From positions 6,200,325 to 6,264,324 of the forward strand of contig NZ_UPHU01000001.1 of NCBI RefSeq assembly GCF_900566075.1: a stretch of DNA of 64,000 nt, given 5' to 3'. This document shows positions 15,820 to 26,639 of this stretch, one piece after another (position 1 is the first letter of the stretch; every line of letters begins with the position of its first letter). Made by a program: the position numbers and the translations under genes. Source of the stretch: Mycobacterium pseudokansasii (lineage in GTDB: Bacteria; Actinomycetota; Actinomycetes; Mycobacteriales; Mycobacteriaceae). The notes below the pieces were generated by a model. It was not told where the DNA came from, did no database searches, and saw only the letters and a list, made by a program, of their open reading frames with translations.

Positions 15820-17286
15820 TTATTGAAGCGGCGCGGCAGTCGGCTTGATCGGGGCCGGCAGCGCGGTGGAGCCCATCAGATAGCGGTCTACACCCGCGGC
15901 CGCGGCCCGGCCTTCGGCGATCGCCCACACGATCAACGACTGGCCCCGGCCCATGTCGCCGGCCACGAACACGCCCGGCACCGAGGTTTCGTAGTCGTCG
16001 CCGCGCGCCACGTTTCCGCGGTCGGTGAATTCGACCCCGAGATCGTCGAGCAGACCGGGCTTCTCCGGGCCGACAAATCCCATCGCCAGCAAAACCAGAT
16101 CCGCCTCGAGTTCGAAGTCCGAACCTTCGACCTTGACGAACTTGCCGTCCTGCATGGCCACCTCGTGCGCCTTGAGCGCGGTCACGTGGCCGTCTTCACC
16201 GACGAATTCCTCGGTGTTTACCGAAAACACCCGCTCGCCACCTTCTTCGTGCGCGGCGGAGACCCGATACATCAGCGGGTACGTCGGCCAGGGAGTCGAC
16301 GGCGCGCGACTGTCCGGCGGACGCGGCATGATCTCGAACTGGTGGATGTTGAGCGCACCCTGGCGGTGCGCGGTGCCCAGACAGTCGGCCCCGGTGTCGC
16401 CGCCGCCGATGATGACGACCTTCTTGCCCTTGGCGGTAATCGGCGGCTGCCCGTCGGACCCCAGCACGTCATCGCCTTCCTGGACGCGGTTGGCCCAGGG
16501 TAGGTATTCCATCGCCTGGTGGATGCCGTCGAAATCGCGACCAGGAATGGGGAGCTCACGCCAAGCGGTGGCGCCACCGGCCAGCACTACCGCATCGAAA
16601 TCAGCGCGCAGCTGCTCGGCGGTGATGTCGACCCCGACGTTGACGCCGGCACGGAACTCGGTGCCCTCGGCCCGCATCTGCGCCAGCCGCCGATCCAGGA
16701 CCCGCTTTTCCATCTTGAACTCGGGGATGCCGTAGCGCAGCAGGCCGCCGATACGGTCATCACGTTCGAAGACGGTCACGCTGTGACCGGCGCGGGTCAG
16801 CTGCTGAGCGGCGGCCAGACCGGCCGGGCCCGAACCGACGACGGCAACGTTCTTGCCGGTCAGCGTTTGCGGCGGCAACGGCTCCACGTAGCCTTCGTCG
16901 AAGGCATTGTCGATGATCTCCAGCTCGATCTGCTTGATGGTCACCGGATCCTGGTTGATGCCGAGCACACACGCCGGCTCGCACGGCGCCGGACACAGCC
17001 GGCCGGTGAAGTCGGGGAAGTTGTTGGTGGCGTGCAGCCGTTCGATCGCGTCGCGCCAACGACCCCGGCGCACCAGGTCATTCCATTCCGGGATCAAGTT
17101 GCCCAAAGGACAGCCGTTGTGGCAGAACGGAATACCGCAGTCCATGCAACGAGTCGCCTGTTGCCGCAACGTCTCGTTGTCGAATTCCTCGTAGACCTCT
17201 TTCCAGTCGCGCAGGCGCAGCGGGACAGGACGTCGCTTCGGCAATTTCCGGTGTGTGTATTTGAGAAAGCCGGTCGGATCAGCCAT
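15820..17286 (-). CDS. gltD: Glutamate synthase small subunit GltD
   Basis: It supplies electrons from NADPH to GltB for glutamate synthesis from glutamine and 2-oxoglutarate. It has 488 residues from ATG 17286. The N-terminal 4Fe-4S binding motif is [14 protein letters not shown] near residues 47-60, with a second cysteine set in CPAPCEPAC. The FAD site [11 protein letters not shown] and NADPH site [11 protein letters not shown] are intact. The start overlaps the gltB stop in ATGGCTGA, so translation is coupled. Confidence 0.96.
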   Translation of the reverse strand: MADPTGFLKYTHRKLPKRRPVPLRLRDWKEVYEEFDNETLRQQATRCMDCGIPFCHNGCPLGNLIPEWNDLVRRGRWRDAIERLHATNNFPDFTGRLCPAPCEPACVLGINQDPVTIKQIELEIIDNAFDEGYVEPLPPQTLTGKNVAVVGSGPAGLAAAQQLTRAGHSVTVFERDDRIGGLLRYGIPEFKMEKRVLDRRLAQMRAEGTEFRAGVNVGVDITAEQLRADFDAVVLAGGATAWRELPIPGRDFDGIHQAMEYLPWANRVQEGDDVLGSDGQPPITAKGKKVVIIGGGDTGADCLGTAHRQGALNIHQFEIMPRPPDSRAPSTPWPTYPLMYRVSAAHEEGGERVFSVNTEEFVGEDGHVTALKAHEVAMQDGKFVKVEGSDFELEADLVLLAMGFVGPEKPGLLDDLGVEFTDRGNVARGDDYETSVPGVFVAGDMGRGQSLIVWAIAEGRAAAAGVDRYLMGSTALPAPIKPTAAPLQ

Positions 17287-20200
17287 GCGCAGCCGCCATG
17301 ATCGCCTTGTCCACATCCACTCCGTCGCGCTCGGCCTCGGTGATGGCTTGCAGCACCCGCTTGTAGTCGCGGGGCATCACCTTGACGAAATGCCGCTGCT
17401 GCCCATGCCAGTCGGCCAGAATGCGCTGGCCGACCGGGGAATCGGTGGCGTCGACGTGCGCCGCGATGATGCCCTGCAGGAAGTCCGCATCATCGGTGTC
17501 GACTGTCTCGACGTCGACCATCTCGGTGTTGAGGTTGTCGGGTAGTTCGCCGTGCGGGTCGTAGACATAAGCGATCCCGCCTGACATACCCGCGGCGAAG
17601 TTACGGCCGGTACGACCCAGGATCACGACCCGGCCACCGGTCATGTACTCGCACCCGTGATCGCCCACACCCTCGACCACGGCATGCGCACCGGAATTGC
17701 GGACCGCGAACCGTTCACCGACCACGCCACGCAGGAAGACCTCTCCGCTCGTGGCGCCGAACAGGATTACATTGCCCCCGATGATGTTGTCCTCGGCGAC
17801 ATAGTCCGGTGGCGCGTTGTCCGACGGCCGCACCACGATCCGGCCACCGGACAGCCCCTTGCCCACGTAATCATTGGCGTCGCCGTAGATGCGCAATGTG
17901 ATCCCCTGGGGCACAAACGCACCGAAGCTGTTACCGGCCGACCCCTCGAATGTGATGTCGATGGTGCCGTCCGGCAAGCCCTGGCCACCATAGGCTTTCG
18001 TCACCTCGTGGCCCAGCATGGTGCCCACCGTGCGATTGACGTTGCTGATGGTGGTCGAAAAGCGAACGGGCGAACCGGAATCCAGCGCCTCGCGGCTCAT
18101 CACGATCAGCTGCTGATCGAGCGCCTTGTCCAAGCCGTGATCCTGGCGCGAACTGCAGTACAGGTCCTGGTTCATGAACGCCGACTCGGGCTCATGCAGT
18201 ACCGGCGTCAGATCCAGGCGGTGCGCCTTCCAATGGGCCCGCGCCAGGGTGGTATCCAGCGATCCGACCTGGCCGACGGCCTCGTTGAAGGTGCGGAAGC
18301 CCAACTGCGCCATGTATTCCCGCACTTCTTCGGCGATGAACATGAAGAAGTTCTCCACGAATTCGGCCTTGCCGGTAAACCGTTCCCGCAGCACCGGGTT
18401 CTGGGTGGCCACGCCGACAGGGCAGGTGTCCAGATGGCACACCCGCATCATGATGCAGCCGGCCACCACCAACGGCGCGGTGGAAAATCCGAATTCCTCG
18501 GCGCCGAGCAGCGCCGCGATCATCACGTCGCGGCCGGTCTTGAGCTGGCCGTCCACCTGTACCACGATCCGGTCGCGTAACCCGTTGAGCAGCAATGTCT
18601 GCTGCGTCTCGGCCAGACCCAATTCCCACGGCGCGCCGGCATGCTTCATCGACGTCAGCGGGGTCGCCCCGGTACCGCCATCGTGCCCCGAGATCAGGAC
18701 CACGTCGGCGTGCGCCTTGGAAACACCCGCGGCCACCGTGCCGACGCCGTTTTCGGAGACCAGCTTGACGTGCACCCGCGCGGACGGGTTGGCGTTCTTC
18801 AGGTCATAGATCAGCTGCGCCAGATCCTCGATGGAGTAGATGTCGTGGTGCGGCGGCGGTGAGATCAGGCCTACCCCCGGCGTGGAATGCCGGACCTCGG
18901 CCACCCAGGGATACACCTTGTGACCCGGAAGTTGGCCTCCCTCACCGGGTTTGGCGCCCTGAGCCATTTTGATCTGGATGTCGGTGCAGTTGGTCAGGTA
19001 GTGCGAGGTGACGCCGAAGCGGGCCGAGGCCACCTGCTTGACCGCACTGCGACGCCAGTCCCCATTGGGATCGCGTTCGAAACGCCGGACGTCCTCGCCG
19101 CCTTCGCCACTGTTGGACCGGCCGCCGAGCCGGTTCATCGCAATGGCGAGGGTCTCGTGCGCCTCGGCGGAGATCGAGCCGTAGCTCATCGCCCCCGTCG
19201 CGAAGCGCTTGACGATTTCGCTGGCGGGCTCGACCTCCTCCAGCGGCACCGGGGGCCGCACGCCCGCGCGAAACTTGAGCAGGCCGCGCAGTGAGGCCAT
19301 CCGCTCGCTCTGATCGTCGACCAGGCGGGTGTACTCCTTGAAAATCTTGTACTGCCCGGTGCGGGTGGAGTGTTGCAGCTTGAACACGGTCTCCGGGTTG
19401 AACAGGTGGTATTCGCCTTCCCGGCGCCACTGGTACTCCCCGCCGACTTCGAGTTCGCGGTGCGCCCGTTCGTCCGGCCGGTCCAGGTAGGCCAGCGAGT
19501 GACGAGTGGCAACGTCTGCGGCGATGTCGTCCAAGGTGATGCCGCCGGTAGGGCAGGTCAGCCCGGTGAAGTACTCGTCGAGAACGTCCTCGGAAATGCC
19601 GACAGCCTGGAACAATTGCGCGCCGGTATAGGACGCCAGCGTCGAAATGCCCATCTTGGACATCACTTTCAGCACGCCCTTGCCCGCGGCCTTGATGTAG
19701 TTGTTGAGCGCCTTCTTGCGGTCGATACCGTCCCCGAGGCCTTCCAGGGCGCCCCGGTCGAGCATGTCTTCGATCGACTCGAAGGCCAGGTAGGGGTTGA
19801 CCGCGGCGGCCCCGCAGCCCACCAGCATCGCCATGTGGTGAACCTCGCGCGCGTCACCGGATTCCACCACCAGGCCCACATGGGTGCGGGTCCGCTCGCG
19901 CACCAGGTGGTGGTGCACCCCGGCGACGGCGAGCAGCGACGGTATCGGCGCCAGCTTCTCGTCGGAGTTGCGATCGGACAAGATGATGAGCCGTGCACCG
20001 TCGGCGATCGCCGCCGACGCCTGAGCACGCACCTCGGCCAGTGCGGCCGCCAGCCCGGCACCACCCTCCGCCACCAGGTACAGACACCGAATGACCTTGG
20101 AGCGCATGCCGTGCGGACGTCCGTTGACCTCGGTGTCCGGGTCGAGGTTGATCAGCTTGGCCAGCTCATAGTTACGCAGGATCGGCTGGGGCAGCACGAT

Positions 20201-21880
20201 CTGGTGACAGGAGTTCTCGTCCGGGTTCAGCAGGTCGCGCTCGCCGCCGGTGGTGCCCTGCAGGCTGGTCACCACCTCCTCACGGATGGCGTCCAGCGGT
20301 GGGTTGGTCACCTGGGCGAACAACTGGTGGAAGTAGTCGTACAGCATCCGGGGACGCCGGGACAGCACGGCGATCGGCGTATCGGTGCCCATTGAACCGA
20401 TCGGCTCCGCGCCGGTCCGGACCATGGGCGCCACCAGCAGGTTCAGTTCCTCGTAGGTGTAGCCGAAGGTCAGCTGCCGCACGACCAGCCGGTCGTGGGG
20501 CATCCGCACGTATTTGCCCGCCGGCAGCGCGTCCAGCGGAACCACGTTGCGGTCCAGCCATTCCTGATAGGGGTGCTCTGCGGCCAACTCGGTCTTGATC
20601 TCCTCGTCGGAGACGATGCGGCCCTGCGTGGTGTCGACCAGGAACATCCGGCCCGGCTGCAGCCGCATCCGGCGGACCACCGTCGACGGGTCGAGATCCA
20701 GCACGCCGGCCTCGGAGGCCATCACCACCAGGCCGTCGTCGGTCACCCAGATTCGCGACGGCCGCAGGCCGTTGCGATCCAGCACCGCACCCACGACGGT
20801 GCCGTCGGTAAACGTCATCGACGCCGGGCCGTCCCAGGGCTCCATCAGCGAGGCGTGGTACTGATAGAAGGCCCGTCGCGCGGCGTCCATCGACTCATGG
20901 CGTTCCCAAGCCTCGGGAATCATCATCAGCACGGCGTGCGCCAGGCTGCGCCCGCCCAGGTGCAGCAGCTCGAGCACCTCGTCGAAGCGCGCGGTGTCGG
21001 AGGCCCCGGGGGTGCAGATCGGGAACAGCTTCTCGACATCGGCTTCCGAGCCGAACACGTCGGTCTTGATCAACGCCTCGCGGGCGCGCATCCAGTTCTC
21101 GTTGCCGGTGACGGTGTTGATCTCGCCGTTGTGGGCGATGCGCCGGAACGGGTGCGCCAGCGGCCAGGACGGGAAGGTGTTGGTGGAGAACCGCGAGTGC
21201 ACGATACCCAGGGCGCTGGTCAGCCGGTCGTCCTGCAGATCGAGGTAGAACGCCTTGAGCTGCGGAGTGGTCAGCATGCCCTTGTAGACGAACGTCTGGC
21301 CGGAAAGGCTGGGAAAGTAGACAGTCTCCCGGCCGGGGCCGTCCTGGCCGGGGCCCTTGGTGCCGAGTTCATGCTCGGCACGCTTGCGAATCACGTAGGC
21401 GCGGCGCTCCAGCGTCATGCCGGAGGCGCCCGCCATGAAAACCTGACGGAAGGTGGGCATCGCGTCGCGGGACAGAGCACCCAGGGACGAGTCGTCGGTG
21501 GGCACGTTCCGCCAGCCCAGTACGCGCAACCCCTCGGCCTCGGCGATCTTCTCCACCGCTGCGCAGGCAGCTGACGCATCCTTGGACGACTGCGGCAAGA
21601 AGGCGATACCGGTGGCGTAACTACCCGGAGCTGGCAACTCGAAGTCGACGACTTCTCGCAGGAACGCATCCGGGACCTGAATGAGGATGCCCGCGCCGTC
21701 GCCGCTGCGCGGCTCGGCGCCGGCCGCACCGCGATGTTCGAGGTTGAGCAGCGCCGTGATCGCCTTGTCCACAATGTCGCGGCTACGCCGGCCGTGCATG
21801 TCGACGACCATGGCTACCCCGCACGCATCGTGTTCGAATGCGGGGTTGTATAGCCCGACGCGCTTGGGCGCCATACCCAC
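17279..21880 (-). CDS. gltB: Glutamate synthase large subunit GltB
   Basis: The 1533-residue alpha subunit carries all domains of the enzyme. The N-terminal Ntn-type glutaminase has its nucleophile Cys in DACGVAM, about 20 residues in, exposed after propeptide removal. The central domain follows, then the FMN-binding synthase barrel ([12 protein letters not shown]), the 3Fe-4S cysteines in [13 protein letters not shown], and the C-terminal beta-helix GXGXG-type domain with [13 protein letters not shown]. It is first in an operon with gltD. The long 703-bp upstream region separates it from a divergent gene. Confidence 0.97.
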   Translation of the reverse strand: MGMAPKRVGLYNPAFEHDACGVAMVVDMHGRRSRDIVDKAITALLNLEHRGAAGAEPRSGDGAGILIQVPDAFLREVVDFELPAPGSYATGIAFLPQSSKDASAACAAVEKIAEAEGLRVLGWRNVPTDDSSLGALSRDAMPTFRQVFMAGASGMTLERRAYVIRKRAEHELGTKGPGQDGPGRETVYFPSLSGQTFVYKGMLTTPQLKAFYLDLQDDRLTSALGIVHSRFSTNTFPSWPLAHPFRRIAHNGEINTVTGNENWMRAREALIKTDVFGSEADVEKLFPICTPGASDTARFDEVLELLHLGGRSLAHAVLMMIPEAWERHESMDAARRAFYQYHASLMEPWDGPASMTFTDGTVVGAVLDRNGLRPSRIWVTDDGLVVMASEAGVLDLDPSTVVRRMRLQPGRMFLVDTTQGRIVSDEEIKTELAAEHPYQEWLDRNVVPLDALPAGKYVRMPHDRLVVRQLTFGYTYEELNLLVAPMVRTGAEPIGSMGTDTPIAVLSRRPRMLYDYFHQLFAQVTNPPLDAIREEVVTSLQGTTGGERDLLNPDENSCHQIVLPQPILRNYELAKLINLDPDTEVNGRPHGMRSKVIRCLYLVAEGGAGLAAALAEVRAQASAAIADGARLIILSDRNSDEKLAPIPSLLAVAGVHHHLVRERTRTHVGLVVESGDAREVHHMAMLVGCGAAAVNPYLAFESIEDMLDRGALEGLGDGIDRKKALNNYIKAAGKGVLKVMSKMGISTLASYTGAQLFQAVGISEDVLDEYFTGLTCPTGGITLDDIAADVATRHSLAYLDRPDERAHRELEVGGEYQWRREGEYHLFNPETVFKLQHSTRTGQYKIFKEYTRLVDDQSERMASLRGLLKFRAGVRPPVPLEEVEPASEIVKRFATGAMSYGSISAEAHETLAIAMNRLGGRSNSGEGGEDVRRFERDPNGDWRRSAVKQVASARFGVTSHYLTNCTDIQIKMAQGAKPGEGGQLPGHKVYPWVAEVRHSTPGVGLISPPPHHDIYSIEDLAQLIYDLKNANPSARVHVKLVSENGVGTVAAGVSKAHADVVLISGHDGGTGATPLTSMKHAGAPWELGLAETQQTLLLNGLRDRIVVQVDGQLKTGRDVMIAALLGAEEFGFSTAPLVVAGCIMMRVCHLDTCPVGVATQNPVLRERFTGKAEFVENFFMFIAEEVREYMAQLGFRTFNEAVGQVGSLDTTLARAHWKAHRLDLTPVLHEPESAFMNQDLYCSSRQDHGLDKALDQQLIVMSREALDSGSPVRFSTTISNVNRTVGTMLGHEVTKAYGGQGLPDGTIDITFEGSAGNSFGAFVPQGITLRIYGDANDYVGKGLSGGRIVVRPSDNAPPDYVAEDNIIGGNVILFGATSGEVFLRGVVGERFAVRNSGAHAVVEGVGDHGCEYMTGGRVVILGRTGRNFAAGMSGGIAYVYDPHGELPDNLNTEMVDVETVDTDDADFLQGIIAAHVDATDSPVGQRILADWHGQQRHFVKVMPRDYKRVLQAITEAERDGVDVDKAIMAAAHG

Positions 21881-22583
21881 CTAACCCTTCAGCAGACTTT
21901 TCCTGCGCGGCCTTACCAGCAGCTCCGACGGCGCCATGCCGTGACGTTGCGGGCGTTGACCCCTCCGGTCTTGTCGATAGGCTGTCCGTCCAGCGGAATG
22001 ATCAGGCCGGGGATTCGTCCGTGCAGCGCTGAACGGTGCCCCGGTACCGATCTCGACAAGTCGTAAAACGATATGACAATACCCGCCTGACATGCCAACT
22101 TCCTCAATGGTAACCCGCCCGGCGGCCGTGCCGTAGGTGCCGCGGAACCGGCCTCCGACGGCATCCTCACCTGCCGTTTCGGGACCGCGAAACCGTGGTC
22201 TCGCCCGCTCCCCGAAGTGCTGCCGGCGGCCACAGTAACCGCTTAGACTAATTTGCTGGCGCGGCCCGTCAGCACCCGCTGCCACCACTGTCAGCCGATC
22301 GCACACAACCGTCACACCGGTAACACGCTCGGCGATAAAGCATGGCAGCCATGTTGCGGAAATTGCCGGGTCCGGCTTCGACGGTCCCAGGAAAGCGCCG
22401 CGGCAGTGCCCGCGCGACTCACCGTCGAGTTTGCACAATACTAATAGGAGTCTAAAACCGGCAGGAACAGGCAGGCCGAGAACGAGCCTGGTCCGACAGA
22501 TGAGGCGGCCGGACCGGTGCTCGATACTGGGACGGATACTGGTCGGTGTCCGGCGTTGGTGATCCGACTCGACTGAGGAGCTT
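21881..22583. other. 703-bp divergent intergenic region, gltB / MinD-like gene
   Basis: No gene is supported; small frames here are Arg/His/Cys-rich and lack start signals. It must contain promoters for both gltB (leftward) and the ATPase gene (rightward). The right part has an A+T-richer patch near 22436-22456 (AATACTAATAGGAG), a plausible promoter zone. Nothing else recognisable is seen. Confidence 0.5.
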
Positions 22584-24113
22584 ATGAACGAGCGCGACGA
22601 ATTCCTTCGGGACCGGATGCCGCCGGCTCGGCCCGCCGGCCCCGGCAGCAGCCAGACCGGTCCGCAGTCCGGAGTTCCGCATTTAGCGCCCTCGAGGGCT
22701 CCGGAAGCTCCTGCTCGCGTGTCCGGGCCGCATCCACTCGCCCCGCCGCGCCCGCCGACATCCCAGACACCGCCGCCGCCACCGCATCCGCCGGCTGCTC
22801 CTCGCATGTCCGGGCCGCATCCACTCGCCCCGCCGCGCCCGCCGACATCCCAGACACCGCCGCCGCCACCGCATCCGCCGGCTGCTCCTCGCATGTCCGG
22901 GCCGCATCCACTCGCCCCGCCGCGCCCGCCGACATCAGCCCCGGCGCCACCGCATCCGCCGGCGTTCGCATATGGCCCGCCTCCACCGGCTTCAGCCCAA
23001 CCCCCGCGCCCTGCGGGAGCGGCGCAGCCACGACCGGACACACCGCAATCAGCGATGCCGCACCCGCCGATGCGCTCGTTCGCACCGCCGGATCCGACGC
23101 GGAAACCGCCGCAATCCGCACCATCCGATGTCCCGGTCCCACCAACTGTTCGGGCCGAGCGCGCCGTAATACCCGCAACGGGTTCCGGGGGTGGACCCGC
23201 CGACCACGGCTGGCGACGCCTTGTTCGGGTGGTGTCCTTCGGCCTGATCAATCCCGGTCCGTCCGCCGCGCAACGCGAGGCAGCCGATTTCGAAGCCGCC
23301 ATACGAACCGCCCTGCGCGGTAGCCACAAGGTCGGGGTCCTGGGCAAGGGCGGCGTCGGCAAGACCTCGGTCGCCGCCAGCATCGGATCCATTTTCGCCG
23401 AACTGCGCCAGCAGGACCGCGTGGTGGCGATCGATGCCGATACCGCCTTCGGCCGGTTGAGCAGCAGGATCGATCCGGCCGCGCATGGGTCGTTCTGGGA
23501 TCTGACCGCAGCCAAAGACCTGCCGTCGTTCGCCGACATAGTCGCTCGGCTGGGCCGTAACTCCGTGGGCCTGCACGTGCTACCCGGCGAACCCATGGCC
23601 GGCGCGCGCCGGGTGCTCGACCCTGCGATCTACCGGGAGGCCGCGCTGCGGCTGGACCGCCACTTCGCGATCTCGGTGATCGACTGCGGTTCGACGATGG
23701 ACGCCCCATTGACCCAGGAAGTGCTGCGCGACCTCGATGCGCTGATAGTGGTGTCCTCGCCGTGGGCGGACGGGGCCTCCGCTGCGGCCAAGACCATGGA
23801 ATGGCTATCGGACCGCAGGCTGACGGATCTGCTGCGACGCAGCATCGTGGTGCTCAACGATTCCGATGGCCATTCTGACAAACGCACCCGCTCGGTGCTT
23901 GCCCGCGAGTTTGTCGAGCACGGGCAGCGGGTGGTCGAGGTGCCCTTCGATCCACATCTGAGGCCAGGCGGCGTCATCGACGTGCGCCACGAGCTGGCGC
24001 CGGCGACGCGGCTGAAATTTCTGCAGATCGCGGCGATCATCGTGGAGTATTTCGCGTCGCGACCCGACGAGCGCCGAGCCGCCCGCCCTGAGGCCGCGAC
24101 GCCGGCCCACTGA
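22584..24113 (+). CDS. MinD/ParA-like ATPase with proline-rich arm (Rv3860 type, EspI-like)
   Basis: In this 509-residue protein, residues 1-205 are Pro/Ala-rich and include 29-residue tandem repeats (MSGPHPLAPPRPPTS...). The rest is a deviant-Walker ATPase: GKGGVGKTS near 252-260, AIDADTAFGRL, and the Walker-B-like VIDCGSTM. The architecture is the same as EspI and the ESX-2 ATPase in this window. Rv3860 in M. tuberculosis is shorter (about 390 residues), the difference lying in the repeat arm. GAGGAG precedes ATG 22584. Its role is unknown; location just outside ESX-1 suggests a link to secretion. Confidence 0.85.
   Translation: MNERDEFLRDRMPPARPAGPGSSQTGPQSGVPHLAPSRAPEAPARVSGPHPLAPPRPPTSQTPPPPPHPPAAPRMSGPHPLAPPRPPTSQTPPPPPHPPAAPRMSGPHPLAPPRPPTSAPAPPHPPAFAYGPPPPASAQPPRPAGAAQPRPDTPQSAMPHPPMRSFAPPDPTRKPPQSAPSDVPVPPTVRAERAVIPATGSGGGPADHGWRRLVRVVSFGLINPGPSAAQREAADFEAAIRTALRGSHKVGVLGKGGVGKTSVAASIGSIFAELRQQDRVVAIDADTAFGRLSSRIDPAAHGSFWDLTAAKDLPSFADIVARLGRNSVGLHVLPGEPMAGARRVLDPAIYREAALRLDRHFAISVIDCGSTMDAPLTQEVLRDLDALIVVSSPWADGASAAAKTMEWLSDRRLTDLLRRSIVVLNDSDGHSDKRTRSVLAREFVEHGQRVVEVPFDPHLRPGGVIDVRHELAPATRLKFLQIAAIIVEYFASRPDERRAARPEAATPAH
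22719..22936 (+). repeat. 87-bp coding tandem repeat, 2.5 units
   Basis: The 87-bp unit at 22719-22805 recurs at 22806-22892 with a single difference (the first base), and the first 44 bases recur at 22893-22936. It encodes 29 residues per unit. Near-perfect DNA identity, including silent positions, points to very recent duplication. Confidence 0.95.
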
Positions 24114-24125
24114 CCGCCGGCGGGC

Positions 24126-24545
24126 TCAGCCCGACTCAGCTGCCCGTTTCAGGCCGTTGCTTTCCATGTCGACATACGACCGAACCCGCGAACCCGCGGT
24201 GAGGCCGGCCAGCCACGCCAGTGGTCCGGCCATGATCAATTCGAGCGTGGTGCGCACGCCGTCTCCGTCCTGGTCGATGCGATGCACCGCTTCGATCGAA
24301 AGACCGGTCTGGGTTGCCACCCAGGTGAACGTGCGCATCGGCTGTAGTTCGGTGACCGTCCATACCATCGGTCGACCTTTCGGCTGGGTCACCCGGGACC
24401 GGCTGCCCACGGTCAATGGACCGGTTTCCAGGCGCTCGATCTCCCGCATGGATTTCGTCCAGGGCGGCCAGCCTTCCACGTCGATAAGTAGTTCCCATAC
24501 CCGTGCAGCCGGTGCGTGCACGATTTCCTCACGTATGTACCGCAT
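24126..24545 (-). CDS. SRPBCC (polyketide cyclase/START-like) protein
   Basis: This 139-residue single-domain protein has the typical opening REEIVHAPAARVWELLIDVEGWPPW and a beta-sheet core (GSRSRVTQ, FTWVATQTGL, HRIDQDGDG). The C-terminal helix is GSRVRSYVDMESNGLKRA. SRPBCC domains bind hydrophobic ligands, and some are cyclases; no catalytic residues can be assigned. It lies downstream of whiB6 on the same strand, separated by a hairpin, and convergent with the ATPase gene (12-base gap). M. tuberculosis has a different small gene here. Confidence 0.82.
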   Translation of the reverse strand: MRYIREEIVHAPAARVWELLIDVEGWPPWTKSMREIERLETGPLTVGSRSRVTQPKGRPMVWTVTELQPMRTFTWVATQTGLSIEAVHRIDQDGDGVRTTLELIMAGPLAWLAGLTAGSRVRSYVDMESNGLKRAAESG

Positions 24546-24681
24546 CCGCCACCTCCATTTCGACCGGCATCATCGCCCCGACGGGCCGGTTGGGCTCTGG
24601 GTAGCCCGGGACGGCAGGTCGTCGAATCGCGCTCAGGGTGGCCGTCTTTGCTGAAAGCCGGCGGGCAGCGCACAACGCAAA

Positions 24682-24713
24682 CAGCGCGAGAAATCTTTCG
24701 AATTCTCGCGCTG
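24682..24713 (-). terminator. Hairpin terminator downstream of whiB6
   Basis: Inverted repeat CAGCGCGAGAA (24682-24692) / TTCTCGCGCTG (24703-24713), 11 bp perfect with a 10-base loop. Read on the minus strand it is followed by TTTGCGTTG. It lies 83 bases after the whiB6 stop and before the SRPBCC gene, so it likely ends the whiB6 transcript. Confidence 0.8.
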
Positions 24714-24795
24714 TCTACGTGTGGCACCAACTGACCGCCCACCGCACCGCAGACCCCTCGAAGCAGCGGCTCGGATCGCGGCAGTCTTATGCCGA

Positions 24796-25074
24796 TTAGG
24801 CGACTACCCGCTCGCGCACGGGGTAACCGTTGCGCTCAGCCAGCGACCGCAGTTGGCCCAGCGCGAACGCCCGGGCCCGGCCTGACTCAGGAATTACCAC
24901 ACCGGCCCAAAGGCCTTCCGCGCCCGGGGATTCGACGGCGTCCCGAGCGCACGCCCAGCGCCGCGGGCAGGCCCGGCACATCGCCTTGGCCTCGTTGTCG
25001 GGTGTCGTTGTCCAGCGGTCGGGGTCCTGCGTGCAGACGCCCAGCGGGACCTCGTACAGCGCCGTTGCGGTCAT
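24796..25074 (-). CDS. whiB6: WhiB6, iron-sulfur redox-sensing regulator
   Basis: The Wbl protein coordinates a 4Fe-4S cluster through Cys14, Cys33, Cys36 and Cys42 (C...CxxCx5C). The turn GLWAGV at 54-59 precedes a basic tail (SGRARAF). In mycobacteria WhiB6 senses NO/O2 and ESX-1 status and activates ESX-1 genes. I chose ATG 25074 (92 residues) because GAGGAG lies 9 bases upstream; an earlier TTG at 25104 would add ten residues spanning that ribosome site. The M. tuberculosis annotation (about 116 residues) starts even earlier. It is divergent from the FHA gene across a repeat-rich region. Confidence 0.94.
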   Translation of the reverse strand: MTATALYEVPLGVCTQDPDRWTTTPDNEAKAMCRACPRRWACARDAVESPGAEGLWAGVVIPESGRARAFALGQLRSLAERNGYPVRERVVA

Positions 25075-25532
25075 ATCGTTGCGCTCCTCTATAAAGCGTT
25101 GCAAGTCGGTAGCCTCCCGAGCAGTAGCCTATAGCACTAACCGTTGCAGTGCAACAGTTGGGAGCGCCGGCGCCCGCCGAAGCGCGCTACGGCTACCCCG
25201 AGTGATTCCTCAGGACGTTGCCTATTTGTGCCTCCAGCTGCGCTTTCATTCGGAAGTCCGGGTGCTCCCGACGGCCCGCCGGCGTCCAAACTGGACTAAA
25301 GAATTGCGCAAACCGTTACGGCTTGCAATACTTCTGCGAGGCAGAACCGTAGCGTTTACGGCGGTTCCGCTGCAGCGGTACCCGGCGTCGACCCGAGGTG
25401 GCCACGGTCCGAAAAACGTAGCGAAAGCGTAGCGTTGGAAGGGCGCAACGGTTAGGATGGTGGTCGGCGGAAGGCATGTCCTGCTGCCCGCACCAGTACC
25501 CACCAGCTAGGACGAGCGAGGAAGCGACGCAG
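25075..25532. promoter_or_regulatory. Divergent whiB6 / FHA-gene control region with palindromes
   Basis: The 458-bp region has several symmetrical elements. GTTGCA-G-TGCAAC, a perfect dyad, lies at 25143-25155; the 12-bp palindrome CCGCTGCAGCGG is at 25367-25378; and GTAGCG recurs near 25349, 25420 and 25431. TTGCAA/GTTGCG variants also lie around the whiB6 leader. PhoP and EspR are known to act at whiB6 in M. tuberculosis; I could not match these motifs to their consensus, so the cognate regulators are open. Confidence 0.55.
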
Positions 25533-26639
25533 ATGCCCAACGCCGATTCACCTGTCGGGCCGGCTCTGCTGGTCGCCCACAGCGGCGAAGCGTCGCACGC
25601 GATCGCCCCCGACCGTGATGTCGTGACCATCGGTCGCACACCCCAAGCCGGTGTCCGGGTTGACGATCCAGACGTTTCACAGGCACATCTGCGCGCAGTG
25701 TCCGAAGATGGACCGTGGCGCATCCTCGACAACAGCCCGAGCGGTATGTTCGTCGACGGACGACGCAAAGGATCTGTGACCGTCAGCGACAAGACCATCG
25801 TCCGGTTCGGCGATCCCACTGGAGGCAAGGCGTTGACGTTCGAAGTCGTCAGGCCGTCGAATTCGCCTGAAGAGCAGCGCCGCGAACAACGACCGGCGGA
25901 CCAGTCGGATGGCCAGACCAGCGAACCCGATCCCGGCGTGGTCCGCGCCGGTGCGGCCGCCGCGGCAAGACGGCGTGAGCTCGACATCAGTCAGCGCAGC
26001 CTCGCGGCCGACGGGGTCATCAATGCGGGCGCATTGATCGCCTTCGAGAAGGGCCGTAGCTGGCCGCGGGAACGGACCCGGGCCAAGCTCGAGGAAGTGC
26101 TGCAATGGCCGCCCGGAACCATCGCCCGGATCCGCCAGGGCGAGCCCACCGGGCCTCAGCCGGCAGTACCGACTTTCGAGGCAGATGCCGAGGGGGAGCC
26201 CGCCGAGGGCCCGGCATCGTTGATCGCGCAGGCGGTGGCGGCGGCCGTCGACACCTGCAGCCTGGCCATTGCCGCGTTACCGCCGCCCGAGGACCCCGAG
26301 TTCACCGAGCGGGCGGCGCCGATCCTCGCCGATTTGCGCCAACTCGAGGCCATTGCCGTGCAGGCGACTCGTATCAGTCGTATTACCCCCGAACTGATCA
26401 AGGCGCTCGGCGCGGTGCGCCGTTATCACGACAAATTGATGACGCTGGGGGCCACCGCCCCGGGAGCCACGCTGGCGCAGCGTTTATATGCCGCGCGCCG
26501 GCGGGCCAATCTTTCCGCTTCCGAAACTGCACAGGCGGCCGGAGTGGCAGAAGAAATGGTTGTCCGCGCCGAAGCCGAGGAAGCTTTGCCGGCCGAAGCC
26601 GCCGAGGCAATCGAAGCGCTTATCCGTCAAATCAATTGA
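25533..26639 (+). CDS. FHA-domain protein with HTH-like modules (Rv3863 type)
   Basis: The 368 residues start at ATG 25533, with GCGAGGAAG upstream. An FHA phospho-threonine-binding domain spans about 10-105 and keeps its key residues: GR 34-35, Ser49/His52 in SQAH, Asn67, and GMFVDG 71-76. Two stretches resemble XRE-type helix-turn-helix units: about 138-200 (RRRELDISQRSLAADGV) and about 312-367 (RRRANLSASETAQAAGV). Rv3863 is listed among M. tuberculosis FHA proteins. A kinase-responsive regulator is plausible, but DNA binding is my inference. It sits between whiB6 and ESX-1. Confidence 0.82.
   Translation: MPNADSPVGPALLVAHSGEASHAIAPDRDVVTIGRTPQAGVRVDDPDVSQAHLRAVSEDGPWRILDNSPSGMFVDGRRKGSVTVSDKTIVRFGDPTGGKALTFEVVRPSNSPEEQRREQRPADQSDGQTSEPDPGVVRAGAAAAARRRELDISQRSLAADGVINAGALIAFEKGRSWPRERTRAKLEEVLQWPPGTIARIRQGEPTGPQPAVPTFEADAEGEPAEGPASLIAQAVAAAVDTCSLAIAALPPPEDPEFTERAAPILADLRQLEAIAVQATRISRITPELIKALGAVRRYHDKLMTLGATAPGATLAQRLYAARRRANLSASETAQAAGVAEEMVVRAEAEEALPAEAAEAIEALIRQIN

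Noticed and set aside
17657..21574. Long plus-strand frames (up to 359 residues) across gltB
   Set aside because: Shadows of gltB; Arg/His-rich without motifs.
22253..22444. 63-residue Cys/His-rich frame in the gltB upstream region
   Set aside because: The CHHC and CCGNC look zinc-like, but spacing is irregular and no start signal or continuation is seen.
21881..23596. 571-residue open frame antisense to the MinD-like gene
   Set aside because: Its Gly/Ala/Cys-rich composition mirrors the proline-rich repeats on the other strand; no family resemblance, and the sense frame encodes a clear ATPase.
24796..25104. Longer WhiB6 from TTG 25104
   Set aside because: This start would place the GAGGAG ribosome site inside the gene; ATG 25074 has ideal spacing.
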